Assembly: GCA_000733355.1 (NCBI GenBank)
Contig: JNVV01000016.1
Location: 557,978 to 621,977, forward strand
Source: Falciphora oryzae
Taxonomy: Eukaryota; Ascomycota; Sordariomycetes; Magnaporthales; Magnaporthaceae
Reading direction: 5' to 3'
DNA length: 64,000 nt
The position numbers and the translations under genes were made by a program. Each line of letters opens with the position of its first letter. Within the stretch, counting starts at the first letter, position 1. This document shows, in pieces, positions 53,407 to 64,000 of this stretch. The notes under the pieces are model-generated. The model searched no databases. It was not told where the DNA came from and saw only the letters and a list, made by a program, of their open reading frames with translations.

Positions 53407-55388
53407 CGTGCGCGACGGAGCAGCCGGGCTCCCGTCGGGACGGCGATATGGATTGGAGTGGCGGCTGTGTGTAGGCCGAGGTTGTTCTAGTTGGTGGTGA
53501 AATTCACACGAGGCAAGCTCACGGCTGGCTGATCATGGAAGCTCCGACGTCAGAGAAATCCAATTGCTCTGGTGGGGCAAGACAAAATAATTGATGACAG
53601 TGAGCATCGAAGGCTCAGAACATGTCATACGATGCCGCTCAAAGAAAGGCACGCCGAATAACACTTTACGAGCGAAAAAAAAAAAATCGTAGCTTTTATT
53701 TTCTATCCTTTCACGCCTTGTGACGTCGAAGTCTCAACTTCCTCGTTACTGTTGTTGCAGTTTTGCACCTTTCGAGGTAGGTCCCTCAAATCAAGTCCCC
53801 GGGCCCGTCTGGAGTTGGCGGGTCTCTCCGATATCGGCTGCGTTCACCAACACCACTCCCACGCCCAGGGCGTGTCTTCAGCTATCGCGAAGAACAAACG
53901 GGGTTGCATCGAGAAGCACGGTTGATGACACCATCCGTGATGAATGAAGGGCGTGAGCATGTTTTCTGAAGATATCTTCTATAAATACCTCGGTCGGCAT
54001 CTACCTATCAGCCTGGGAACTCATTGAGAGTGACCACCACAGCATCCCCTCGAGGCATGCATCACAACACAGCGGCTTCCACGATGATAGAGAGCAACTG
54101 TTGATTGGGCCGGAGGGCTTCCATCCATGAGCCTCATTGGACCTCTCACAATGTTAATGAGGTCAAGCGTGTCCTGGCCAGCCATTGTAGTACATCCCTC
54201 GCTCAGCCGATGGAGGTACCATTGAACCCGTTTGCGGAGAAAGGAGAGGATACTGCTAAACCCCGAAATAAATCATGTTCCGTTTTTTGTTCCTTTGCAC
54301 GGCGCAACCCCGAGTCGAAACGCAATGAACATACGACGACATTGCCAACTCTCCAGGGAGAGGAGATTGGTCAAGTAGAGAGGCGTGAAAGTGACGATTC
54401 ATAAAGCCAGGTTACATGCGCCGCCACGTATGTTGCGCCCGCTCCGTAGCCGCCCAGTAAAACCTGGGAGTGAACTAGAAGGAAAGGAGAGAAGAGGCAA
54501 ATACGGTAATGACAGAGAACAAAAGAAAAAAAAATATGCCCGATCGAAATCAAAGCCACGCGCGGGGCCAAGCATGATGGACCGTACAAACCATGACCCG
54601 AGCCCAAATTGAGAAGCAACACACCAAAGAAAAGCAGCAAATCGCAAAAAAGAAAGGAAGAAACACAAGAACACGAAACAAAAATAAAAACCAGCAGATC
54701 CCCACTCTGAGCGGCTTTTAAGCAAACCCTTTGAAGATGTATCGGGAACCACCTGTTTGTATAGATTTGTGTATCTCCCCCTGGATGCATGCTTTTTTTT
54801 TTGTTCTTTTCTTTTTCTTCTTCTTTTTGTGGCTTCCTTGTTGTCCCTGAAAGGCTTTCGTATGCGCCCGTGGCGTTTCGTACGTTTCGTCGTTTCCAAA
54901 TCCAGGCGAGGTAATTCGAAAGGGCCAAACGCGAATCGAGTCAATGGACTAGCCAAGAAAAGGAAATGCAGGGATCGGCTGTGACCCGAGTTGATATGCG
55001 AAATATTATAAGGGTATTTGTCGCATGTAGGAGAAACTCGTGAACGTCGCTTATAGGGATGGGTCCTAATTTGTTCGACTGCGTTAGTTGGAACCCCTAG
55101 CAGTTCATGGGGAAAGGATACAGGAAAAAGGAAAGGATACAGGAAAAAGGAAAGGATACAGGAAAAAGGAAAGGATACAGGAAAAAGGAAAGGATACAGG
55201 AAAAAGGAAAGGATACAGGAAATAGTTGGAGCAATGAGGGTGCCAATTACCTCTGGGGGTTCCAATGAGCGTCGTCGAATTTGTTGCGGTGAAGAAACCC
55301 GTCGGGCCAGGAAAGGAGTATTGATATCGTAACGAGTACAAATTCGGGAGGTATGCTGCGATTCGGGTAATTCGTCGACCCCGGGGCT
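53407..55388. other. Intergenic region with a 19-bp minisatellite
   Basis: About 2 kb between the citrate carrier start and the CCCH gene stop. A TATAAATA on the plus strand near 53981 has no convincing gene after it (frames at 54105-54404 lack an ATG start or family resemblance). The minisatellite at 55111-55220 is listed separately. The part next to 55388 should be the CCCH gene 3' UTR. Confidence 0.5.
55111..55220 (+). repeat. 19-bp minisatellite, six copies
   Basis: The unit ggatacaggaaaaaggaaa starts at 55116, 55135, 55154, 55173, 55192 and 55211, all perfectly spaced and essentially identical; the last copy breaks off after gatacagga. It is intergenic, about 170 nt downstream of the CCCH gene stop. 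Confidence 0.92.
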
Positions 55389-57976
55389 TTACCGGCCACC
55401 CACAGCCTCAACGGCCCCGGGGACCTCTCTCGGCTTGCTCCCGTTGACAGCACCGGACCTTGCGCCCGCGGCAACGCCGGCATAACTCCAGCCGGTAGCC
55501 CCAAGGCCACCCGAGATCCGCTTCCGAGCTCGTTGCGCTTGGCCCTGCTGGCTCTGCTGCTGTTGCTGCTGGCCCTGCCCCGAAGAAGAGGGGTCATCCT
55601 CCTCCATATTGAAGACAAACGCCGGGTCCTCCTCGTCGATCGGTGTCGTGAACCTGCCCGACCCAATGGAGCCGCTGCTCACATGACGCTCCATGCCACG
55701 ATGCTCCCTACCGCCATCGCGCTCTTGTTTGAGTGCCGCTGCCAGGCCAGAGGATGCGGCGTATCCGAGCCCGCCGGTCGACCGCGCCGAGTTGGGGTGA
55801 AGGCGCGGGCTGGAGCCATTACCCGCATCACCATTCTCGCCCAAGCTCGTGTGCTGCAACTGCTGCGTGAGTGCCGAGAAAGAATCGTTGCCCGCCCGAC
55901 GTTGGGACGCGCCGTTGGTGAGGCTGCTCAAACCACCGTTCATCTCCACGTCGATGGCCAAGCTCGAGTTCCTCAGAGGACTGCCCACATGGCCAAAGGC
56001 GGATGTCGCGTACTTCATCGACTTCCCTGGGATGATCCCGGGTTCGGCCGAGCCGCTGTCGTCCTCGGAGCGCTGCCGCTGGAACAAAGGTCCCCACCTG
56101 CTCGGACTGGTTCCCAGACTTCCAAATTTGGGAAGCGACGAGGATGTTGCTTCGCTGCCGCCACCGGTCGCCGGCTCGTCCAAGCGCACGGAGCCGCGGC
56201 GGGCTTTCTCTTGCGGAGTGAGGACATCGTTCGCGAGAGCACTGGGGACATAATCCTCCTCCAGGAAAACGAACTCGGCCTCCCAATCGCGGTCAACCTT
56301 GGGGGCGCTGGCGCTGAGCATGCGGGGCTTTGCGAAGCGCTGCGAGTGCATGGCACGTTTGCCAAAGTACTCCTCCCCCAAGTGCACAGGCGGGCTGCTG
56401 CCAGTAGCAAGACCGCCGCTGACGCTGCCGAAGAGGCCCATCTCGTTTGCCGCTAGTGTGGACGACGAGAGACGATCGTTGCTGCCGAACGCTGATGTGT
56501 GGAGAAGTTTCAGGGTCTCGGAGGTCCGCGCATCCTTTGCTGCGTTGAGCGAAGCCGAGGGGGACTCGAGACCGAACTTTGAGGGGACGGACGAGGGCCA
56601 CGGGCCATAGCGGGCAGCGAGAGAGATACCCTGGGAGTCGAACGACGCTGGGAGCGGGGCGTCGAGCACAGAAAGGCCCTTAGCGTTCCCGGGCGAGAGG
56701 CCGAGGCCAAAGCGGTTCGCCTCGTCATCGCGCGGCGACCCATAGACCGAGGCCGGGTTGGACGAATAGGTAGTGTCGATGGTGGGCAGGCCGTTCTCCA
56801 GGCTCGGCTGGCGGCCGAGATGATGCTGAGCGTAACGGTCGTCGGCGGGCGTGTAATGGTTCGGGGCTCCATATGGCGGAACGGGAGCGTCGCCGCCGCG
56901 CATAAACGAGTTGGTCAAGGCGCTGTTGGAAGATTGGTGGTATGTATTCGGATTGACTCGACTGCCCAGGTTGATTGCGGGCGTGGCAGCGATGGTGACG
57001 CCATTCTTGCCGTAGTTTATGCGACGGCCGTCGGGCAGGACGTGGATGTTTGCGCATTTCGGACCGAACTTGCAGTTACCCTAAGCCACGTTCCACAGGT
57101 CGTCAGCCTCGGCCCCTCCTTGTGTTGCGTCGTTTCGTCCGTCCCTGATTGCCTTGGGCCATTGTGTGCGCGGCAAGGTGAGCTCGTCCACGACCAAAAA
57201 AATTGGCACCTCTCACCTGCACCACCGCCAAAAGAAAAGAAAAATGTACAGACAAGGATAGAGCGACGGGGAAAGGGACAGGAAAAGAAACGGAAAAAGG
57301 AACGGGAAAAGCGAAACCAAATTGGACCAGAGCAAGGACGACTCACCTTTGCAAAGTATTTGCAGACGTTTTCCGCTGCCATGCTCAGGTCATGGCTGAA
57401 GGGGCAGGCATTGCCTGCCTGGCAGGCGCCTTGCCTGAAGAACTTGCAGGGCACATGTGAGGTGTCTGCGCGATTGGGAGCGGGAGTTGTTAGTTGAGAC
57501 ATGTTTGCGCAATTGCCGTGAGGATTCGAATGGGCTCTTTGTGCAGAGTCGGCTGCGACTCGAAGAACAAAAGCAAGAAAGATGCAAAGCGGAGAGGGCG
57601 GAGCGGAGGCTGCAGCGCAAACCCAGGCCGCGAGGGGAGGGGCTGAAAATGCTGCACGTCTCCCACGCCGTGCCGCCACGACACCCCGCCCGCCTACCTG
57701 CCGTCGCAAAGATGCGCGCAACAGGACAAAGTTATGATCAAAGGAAACAAGCAATTCGACAAGAAAGAAAAAGGGGAAGAAGGACTGGCACATACTGGGG
57801 GGACTCCTCGGCCCGTCAAATCTCTGGTTTGCAGCAGCCATAAGGGCGTTCACGTTGTTGCCATTGGCGGCGCGGCCGTTTTGATTGTGGGCGACGGCTA
57901 CAGCCGGCGAAGGGGATGAAGACGACGACGAGGAGGATCGCAGATGGCGGAACTCGGCGAGGTGGGACGCTGCCAT
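55389..57976 (-). CDS. CCCH zinc-finger protein (two fingers)
   Basis: Exons 57976-57796, 57465-57347 and 57080-55389, joined across introns of 330 and 266 nt in exact frame, give 663 aa. A Ser-rich start (LAEFRHLRSSSSSSSSPSP) and an Asn/Ala-rich segment precede two fingers: CKFFRQGACQAGNACPFSH (about 66-84) and, formed across intron 2, CKYFAKGNCKFGPKCANIH (about 95-113), both C-x7-C-x5-C-x3-H. GRRINYGKNGVTIAATPAIN follows, then a long low-complexity Ser/Pro/Gly/Gln region with a Gln run near residue 615. This architecture is that of fungal CCCH proteins described as DNA- or RNA-binding regulators; target and pathway are not readable. A nuclear or cytoplasmic RNA-binding role is the best guess. 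Its introns are much longer than others in the window. Confidence 0.85.
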
Positions 57977-59000
57977 CGTTTTTGTGTGTGGGTTCGCCGC
58001 GGTCTGGCTGCCCGCGCTGGTGTTGCAATATTTGGCGGTGGTGGTAGTGGTGGTGGTGGTAGGTGGCAGTGGGTGTGGGTGGGTGGGTGTGTGGACATGC
58101 GCGGCTTGGTGTCTGTTCAGCAGCAGATAGACCGCGCCGCGGACCCCAGCTTTGGTCCCAGTTGCCGAATGTGGTTGGTGGTGACAGACGACCCAAGTGG
58201 TTGGCTGCCAGCAACCAGGGCAGACAAAAAATCAAATAATAAAATAAAAATAAAAACCGGAAAGGGATGCACTTGATAAAATTATGTGGTGTGATCTAGT
58301 TGGTTGACTGCAGTGGCGGCGGTGGGAAGAATAAAACAAAGGTATGTGATTTGGAGGCCTGGTATTGGCCTCTAAGTCGTTGCCGAGTCCTAGTCGAGTC
58401 AACCTATAGGCGTGACCGAGCGTCTAAGCACGACACCGCCACAGAGTACTTGGGGTTCTCCTGATTGCGTGCGTCAAAGCTCGACCGGTTTCGTCCGGGC
58501 TGTTGCTGCTGCTGTCGTTACTTCAATCAAGTCTGGTCGAAGATGCCCCCTTGAGTCGAGTCGAGCCGAGTCCCAGTGGTGCAGTGTGCGTGCACATGTG
58601 CGTGCGCATGTGAGTGTGCGCAGAGGCGGAGAGGGAGGGGGCAGGCAGGCGGCAAGAGCGGTCTGCTGGCTAGGGCACCGACTAAAACACGATCGAATCG
58701 GGCCTTGCTGGTGGGCAGATCGGGCTATGCTGGCTTCGGTTGGATGTTCAGGTTGCTTGTGCTGCCTATTGGGCTCCCAGGAGGACTCCTCTTAGTGTGG
58801 TTGCTGAAGTCGAGTTTCGGGCCCGCCAACGGAGTTTTGTAGTTTGGCCTGCAAGTACGGGGCTAGCCTGGTCCAAGGCATCAGTCACCTCTCGCCGATA
58901 CACACCAGGGCCTTCCCACGGCTCCAACGCTTGTTGCAAACAGGCCGGGCAGCGGATTTAAGAAGGAAAGCAAACGAGCCACCCCCGAAGTCCCAAAGAG
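57977..59000. promoter_or_regulatory. Promoter region of the CCCH gene, GT-rich
   Basis: Just upstream of the ATG (58037-58097) the plus strand is a run of GGTGG/GTGGG units; on the gene strand it is CCA/CACC-rich. Poly-purine and GTGCGTGCAC-like units occur at 58580-58640. No gene is seen. Confidence 0.4.
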
Positions 59001-59205
59001 NNNNNNNNNNNNNNNNNNNNNNNNNNNNNNNNNNNNNNNNNNNNNNNNNNNNNNNNNNNNNNNNNNNNNNNNNNNNNNNNNNNNNNNNNNNNNNNNNNNN
59101 NNNNNNNNNNNNNNNNNNNNNNNNNNNNNNNNNNNNNNNNNNNNNNNNNNNNNNNNNNNNNNNNNNNNNNNNNNNNNNNNNNNNNNNNNNNNNNNNNNNN
59201 NNNNN
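59001..59205. other. Assembly gap (run of N)
   Basis: About 205 unknown bases in a region without recognised genes. Confidence 0.95.
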
Positions 59206-62200
59206 TCGTGCAACCAGTCGTTTTGGGCGATGTGCAGCTGCGTCGCCGTGATTGCTTTGCCTCCATCTTGAGACCTCCGTGCTGCCAGTTGAGGTGGGGT
59301 GGGGCGGCGGGGGCCGGCGCTGATTGTGGTGCTTCTGGATGGTGAGATGGAAAGCGGGGGGCACAATAGCTTATGCAGCATGCCGTCTGCTATCAAGCAG
59401 CCCGGTATCTGACACCTGCTTAGACCCAGCCCAGAGGTATAATAATATCGCCGGGAAGAGAAACCTGGATACGGGGAGTCCATATTCACTATACGGTACG
59501 CATGTGTCTTGGATGAGGTGCCACTGCAGGCGTCTCCCGCGTCCTGTGGCCGCGAGAGGTGGGTGGGGTTGTTTTCGGTTGCTTTCTCTTCTTTCCTTTC
59601 CTTTCTTTTGCGAGCGGATGAGGACCTCAGATAGCCGCCGTTGAGCCGTGAGCCGGTCCCGCCGTAATCGTCATTGACCCTGGCGGGTGTGCACCTGGCC
59701 TCGCACGGATGGTGGTAGATGCAAATCACTAGCCCCCTGCCGGCCTCCCACGGCTCCATCCAACCAACCTAGCGACAGCGAGGGGTCTGCGTCGCTCCGA
59801 CATGTCCTTCAGCCCAGGCGGCTTCAGCTGACCCAGATCAGATACAAGTCCGCTTTCGAGCACCGGGACCTGTGTCCCGCGTCGCGTCACGCATCATGGA
59901 CATGGGACAAGGGTCAGGGCATCGGGACGCGGAGGGCCTGGGGGGTGATTTCTGGACTGATTTGGCCGGCTGGGGAGACTGCGCGCCCGGCTCGACGCAG
60001 CAGAGGCAGTGCACACCAGCAAAGTGCGAGATGCACCAGCCGCACAGGTGTGGAATTCGCCCGCTCTGCCAGCCGTGTCTGGAATGGTGGAATTGATTCC
60101 GGATACCCAATCCGTCACTTGCGGTGCTCGGACAAGCGGCGGGCGGCCCTGGAGGGTGGTACTTTGGTGACACAGCCGGAGGCCCCAGCAAGCTCTGTTT
60201 AAGCTCCTGCGCACGTTGGGAATGCATGCGTGGGGGTTCAGTTAACGGGCGCATAACGGGGCCAGAGCCGAAGTTTTTCTTTCCTTTTCTCACTCCATTT
60301 TCCTTTTTAGCCCCTGTTGACCAGCGGTAGCCGATCAGCAAAATGTTAACCCCTATTAATAGGCACGCCTTCGCCTGGACTGCCAAGATCTTCAGGGTCT
60401 CACCGATAGGCATTTCACCCAGTGCTCTTCTTTCTGCGGTTATGTGCCTTGTCCCTTATCCCCCTTCCGAGCTCCGCGATACATGCTCATCCCTCCCAAA
60501 TCTGCAAACTTTCCTAGGCGCCCTGCCTGGTGGAAAGGAGACACACCCTCTAGGCGACGGTGACGAACCAGCCGGGGTGCCAATGGTCAAGTGGCGTATG
60601 TGACCGACCGACGATGGTGACTTCCGATCCAACCAACGCTGGAAGGGAGAAGGCCGCGAAGTGGCGCAGCTGACTCTCCGTCAAACCCGGGGTGGGTGTG
60701 GGTGCGTTGACCATGGTGGCTGCATCTGCCTCCCTCCATAACCTGCCGACAAGCCCGGCTCGGTGCCGGCCGGAAAGGTGGCTCAAGCCTAGTACCATCC
60801 GACCGCGTGCCCAAGACAAACGCCAAAACGCCACCCAAGCTGATGGGGACGCTGGCAGGCAAGGCAGGACATAGTCACGTCCTAGAAAATGGAACAGCAG
60901 TTCTTGTTCCTGTCCCAAGACTTGAGATGATGCTCTTGACTACCCAACTCCCTTACTCATGCGTTTCTTGCGCATATCCATCCCATGTTCAACGGCTCGC
61001 CTACTCGTTGTTTTGGGCCTGTTCACGATTTACCGAGGCAGGTGATGGCCAACTGCTCGGTCACAGACCAGTGTGAAATGAGGGACGACACGGGCAAGAC
61101 TGCTCGGATCCGGTTGGCTGGGGGCTATGGATGGGTGGACGACACATCAACCACATCGGGGCGAGGGCGCCTCGAGAGACGTTTTTCTTGTTTGCAAACC
61201 CACCCAACCACCCAGCGTCGCATCGGGCGAGACCTACGTTTCCAAAGACGCCAGTTTCAGACATACAAGCAACCTGTGGACGCCGCTATCATATGCCTAG
61301 GCGACTCCTGTCGTAATACCCCCTTCAGAGCGTCCACGGGATCGACATACAAGGGTGATGGGCATGAGGGGTAGAAGCCCCGGCGCAGGCCGATGTTTGT
61401 TTTTGATCTTGCCCACGGCGGAGAGGAGGGACACCAAGAGGAGACCGCGCGGCTCCGTTGCTACCCGTGTGGTGGCCTAACCCGAATCCGGACTCGACGA
61501 CATAATGGTCGCTGGGAAGATCTCGGCGAGACTGCACTATTTACGAGTTGCGACGTGACAGAAACTGTCGTGAGCGTCAGTTTATTGCAGGTACGACGCG
61601 ACAAGTATGTTGCATATTTGCCTCCGTCTGTTATGTGTCAGTATCACATTCTACTCTAGGCAGGTCGGGTTATCCTTCAAGTCCACGATATCACCTTGAC
61701 CAACCCGCAGCCAATCTATCCAATCCGGATATCTTTTCTTAGTCGTCGGAGCTCTTGGTGCGGGGGCTACCCCCGTATTTAGAGCCGTGGAAGCAACGCA
61801 GGCCAAGGGCAAAAACGTGGGCAGTCACTCTTAGAATCAACTTTAGCACCCATGGATCCTACGTAGCACGGCAGGACGCGGCGTCAAGGGTGAAACAGCC
61901 GCCTAAAAGCCTCGCAGCCTGTGTTACTCGAATTCTACGACATGTCAAGGCGAGTCCGCGTCGCCCCCCTTCGCGTCTTGGGCCGGGCGCGGCAGCAACA
62001 ACGACATAGCATTTGTGTCGTGAACAGAGGCATTGTGCATTCACATCTCCGTCTAAGACCGTGGTGGGGACCATTCACGTTGGTGCATCTTGCGGAGTGG
62101 GAGTCAAGGCTTGTGGAGCCCCACACGCCCAGAATTGGTCGGCGGCCCCCTGTAGATATCGGTGGCTTGCAGGGATAGACCCCAGCGAAACAACCTTGCA

Positions 62201-64000
62201 TGCCTGCACGCATCGGATGCTGGGAAGCCCATCTGCCCTCCAAAGGCCAGGCAAATAGCGGGCGGAGTGGCCGTCGTGGCCGTCGTGGCCAACCGGCAGG
62301 CAACTGAGGCCTGGAAGCGAGAGACAGGCCAGTCGGCTCGCTGGTGGTTCTGCGCATTGCGTATGCAGATCAGGCTCCCGCTCGCCAAAGAACAGACATG
62401 CCATGCGATGTGGGTGCGATGCAACTCCACGGGACCGATCATCTTCGCGAATGTGCATCCATTGCCAGGGCGATCTTCCGCCCCAAGTGCCGAAGCGAGC
62501 CATCGCAGAGACAAAAAGACCCGCAGTGGTCAACCGGTCGGGTTTTTCTTCTTTTCTTCTCGCCCTCTTCGCAGCGATTTGCCATCGATGGACCCTCTTT
62601 GCGTTCATGACCCAGTTGCCACTGCCATTTTTCGGGATGTGAAGACCGAGGGTGTGGCGGCACGTCCCTTAACTCGGACCCAGACTTGACTTGCTTGACA
62701 CATGCTGTCGACTGACCGACACAAGAGGTGGACAGAGCATACCAACCCTCACAGGCAGAGGCTGTCTTGGCAGGCTAGTACCCAGGCGGTGCCCCTGGTC
62801 CTAGCAAACGCTTCGGTCAACGCCAATGTGCTATTTTCGTTGCTGCCCGGTTTTTACGCGTCGAATATCAACACCAACGTGCACCAGACCGAGGCCGACT
62901 CACCGTCGAACAAATCAGATCCTCTCTCTTTCGCCACAGCCGCACCTAGTGCAGCCATATCTCGTGCAGCTAGCAACGCCTCTTTCGGTGATGCCTGCGC
63001 TCCAGTCCACCCTCCTCGGTCACCCAGCATCACCAAGCACACCAACCTCTTCTTCCCCATCGTCTGCTAGTCAGCACCCACCGACCGACGAAGCAGTTTT
63101 TCCCGACGTGCTAGTGTCGTCCTTCCCCACATTCTCTCAGACTTGGGCCCCGTGCGCGGCCTTGCATGCGTCCCCCACCCTCCCGGCTGGTCTCCCTGCA
63201 CCACGGACTGCCCAAGACGACGCCGCCTTCCTTCGTTTGTCCCCCTCCTTCGCCAACCTCACTCGTATTACCCAATTTTGGTCACTTGTCTATCCGCATG
63301 ACCGGATTTGCCCGAGCCTAAGGTGAATATCCTGAGGGGAAAAAGGCGGAACGACCGGCGCTCGCTTTGATGTCTTTCGCCCCTCCCATCCGTGTTTATC
63401 ACCTCGCACACCACCAAGCCTCCATCGCTTGCTTATTCCTTGATGTCTAGGGCATGGCATGCCTTCGCTGGCCTGACAAGCGCCTCCGTTTAGCCCTGTT
63501 CCCTCCTTGTCTCTCCGTGACTCGTCCTGAGACAAGGAGACCTCGTCTCCACCACTTGTCTGCCCGCCAACCCCCGACACTTCCCGGCCATGATGGAAGA
63601 GGGACGAGGAGCAAACCCACCGGATTAGGCATGTAATGCGTATGCTTCAGAGCCCTCGATACTAGACACTCGCCGTCCTGAGTAGTGGCATGTGTCCACC
63701 CGGCCTTACACAAGATATTCGCCCGGTTTCTTAGCCATTTGGACGGGGAGTTACACAACATCTAGTGATTCATCTCCCACGCTCTCCTGCGCTCAAGCCT
63801 ATCCTAAGTGATATTTCGTACGTATTGAATCCTGTGTGAAAGGGCCTCGGGACTTTTGGCTGCGGAAACCAGATGGCAAGTGGAAAACGAAACAAGCGTA
63901 TCACGTCAGCCAGAAAGGTCCGGGTTGGTGGTAATTAGCTGACATGCAGTCCGAACGTCCCGGATTTTCGGAGCACTACTTTACCCTATATACATAATCA
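59206..64000. other. Coding-poor region, nothing recognised
   Basis: Almost 5 kb in which no open frame shows family resemblance, clear codon bias or a plausible splice pattern. The longest frames (for example 62702-63070 on the plus strand, and 62075-62608 on the minus strand) look random. No tRNA, transposon end or long repeat was found. From about 62880 to 63300 the plus strand is C/T-rich, as in a leader, so a plus-strand gene could begin beyond the window; a long promoter or non-coding RNA locus is also possible. Confidence 0.4.

Noticed and set aside
53975..54404. TATAAATA on the plus strand followed by an open frame of 99 aa
   Set aside because: The frame has no proper ATG start and no family resemblance; other ATG frames are under 35 codons.
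54399..55265. Minus-strand frame of 288 aa with repeated Phe/Leu-rich segments that looks like membrane helices
   Set aside because: The repeated segments are just the translation of the 19-bp minisatellite at 55111-55220; the rest has no family resemblance.
62702..63070. Plus-strand frame of 122 aa
   Set aside because: No signal, motif or codon bias; neighbouring frames are equally open in this C/T-rich stretch.

Overview
The window is nuclear DNA of a filamentous ascomycete, most likely a Sordariomycete and plausibly Sordariales. Evidence: short introns (about 54-120 nt) with GTAAGT/GTATGT-like donors, CTAAC/CTGAC branch points and YAG acceptors; GC-rich coding exons separated by AT-richer intergenic DNA with A/T runs; monocistronic genes on both strands; and fungal families (steryl glucosyltransferase ATG26, BSD2, CON-13-like, LysM, CHRD and DUF8021 proteins, HeLo-like N-terminal domain). 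Two runs of N (about 6854-7114 and 59001-59205) show a draft assembly. Exon structures are my manual splice calls; where they are given as certain, the reading frame closes exactly across every junction.

0-8.6 kb: a six-hairpin glycosidase-like gene (-), a BTB/POZ gene broken by two in-frame TAG codons (+), an internally deleted and frameshifted CHRD secreted-protein relic (-), and an MFS monocarboxylate-type transporter (-) whose first membrane segment lies in the N gap. 8.6-18.6 kb: a very large Ser/Thr/Gly-rich repetitive cell-surface glycoprotein (-, about 1608 aa), an RRT8/EI24-type membrane protein (-), a chitin/polysaccharide deacetylase (-) and a small GFA/CENP-V zinc protein (+). 20-31 kb: a D-2-hydroxyacid dehydrogenase with an Asn/Gly/His-rich insertion (+), ATG26-type sterol glucosyltransferase (-, about 1595 aa) and an Mtf2-like mitochondrial protein (+).

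31-46 kb is the accessory-looking part: a frameshifted DUF8021 secreted protein (-), a CON-13-like secreted zincin-like protein (-), a two-LysM secreted protein (-), a tRNA-Ser(AGA) (+), a HeLo-like / Lys-rich / degenerate low-molecular-weight phosphatase fusion (+), a small probably mitochondrial protein (+), a small gene with an in-frame TGA (+), a Cys-rich secreted protein (-), an NmrA-like oxidoreductase (-), a frameshifted SDR (+) and an unknown secreted protein (+). 47-58 kb returns to housekeeping genes: protein-L-isoaspartate methyltransferase (-), BSD2/Ndfip (-), CBP6/UQCC2-like (+), mitochondrial citrate carrier (-) and a CCCH zinc-finger protein (-). From 58 kb to the end I see no convincing gene.

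No operon-like or biosynthetic cluster is evident. The loci share themes instead: cell surface and secreted proteins (glycoprotein, deacetylase, LysM, CON-13, CHRD, DUF8021, Cys-rich) and mitochondrial functions (Mtf2-like, CBP6-like, citrate carrier). The most interesting locus is the HeLo-like/pseudophosphatase fusion at 38-40 kb, in which the phosphatase catalytic Cys position is Asp while the neighbouring Asn, Arg and Ser are kept.
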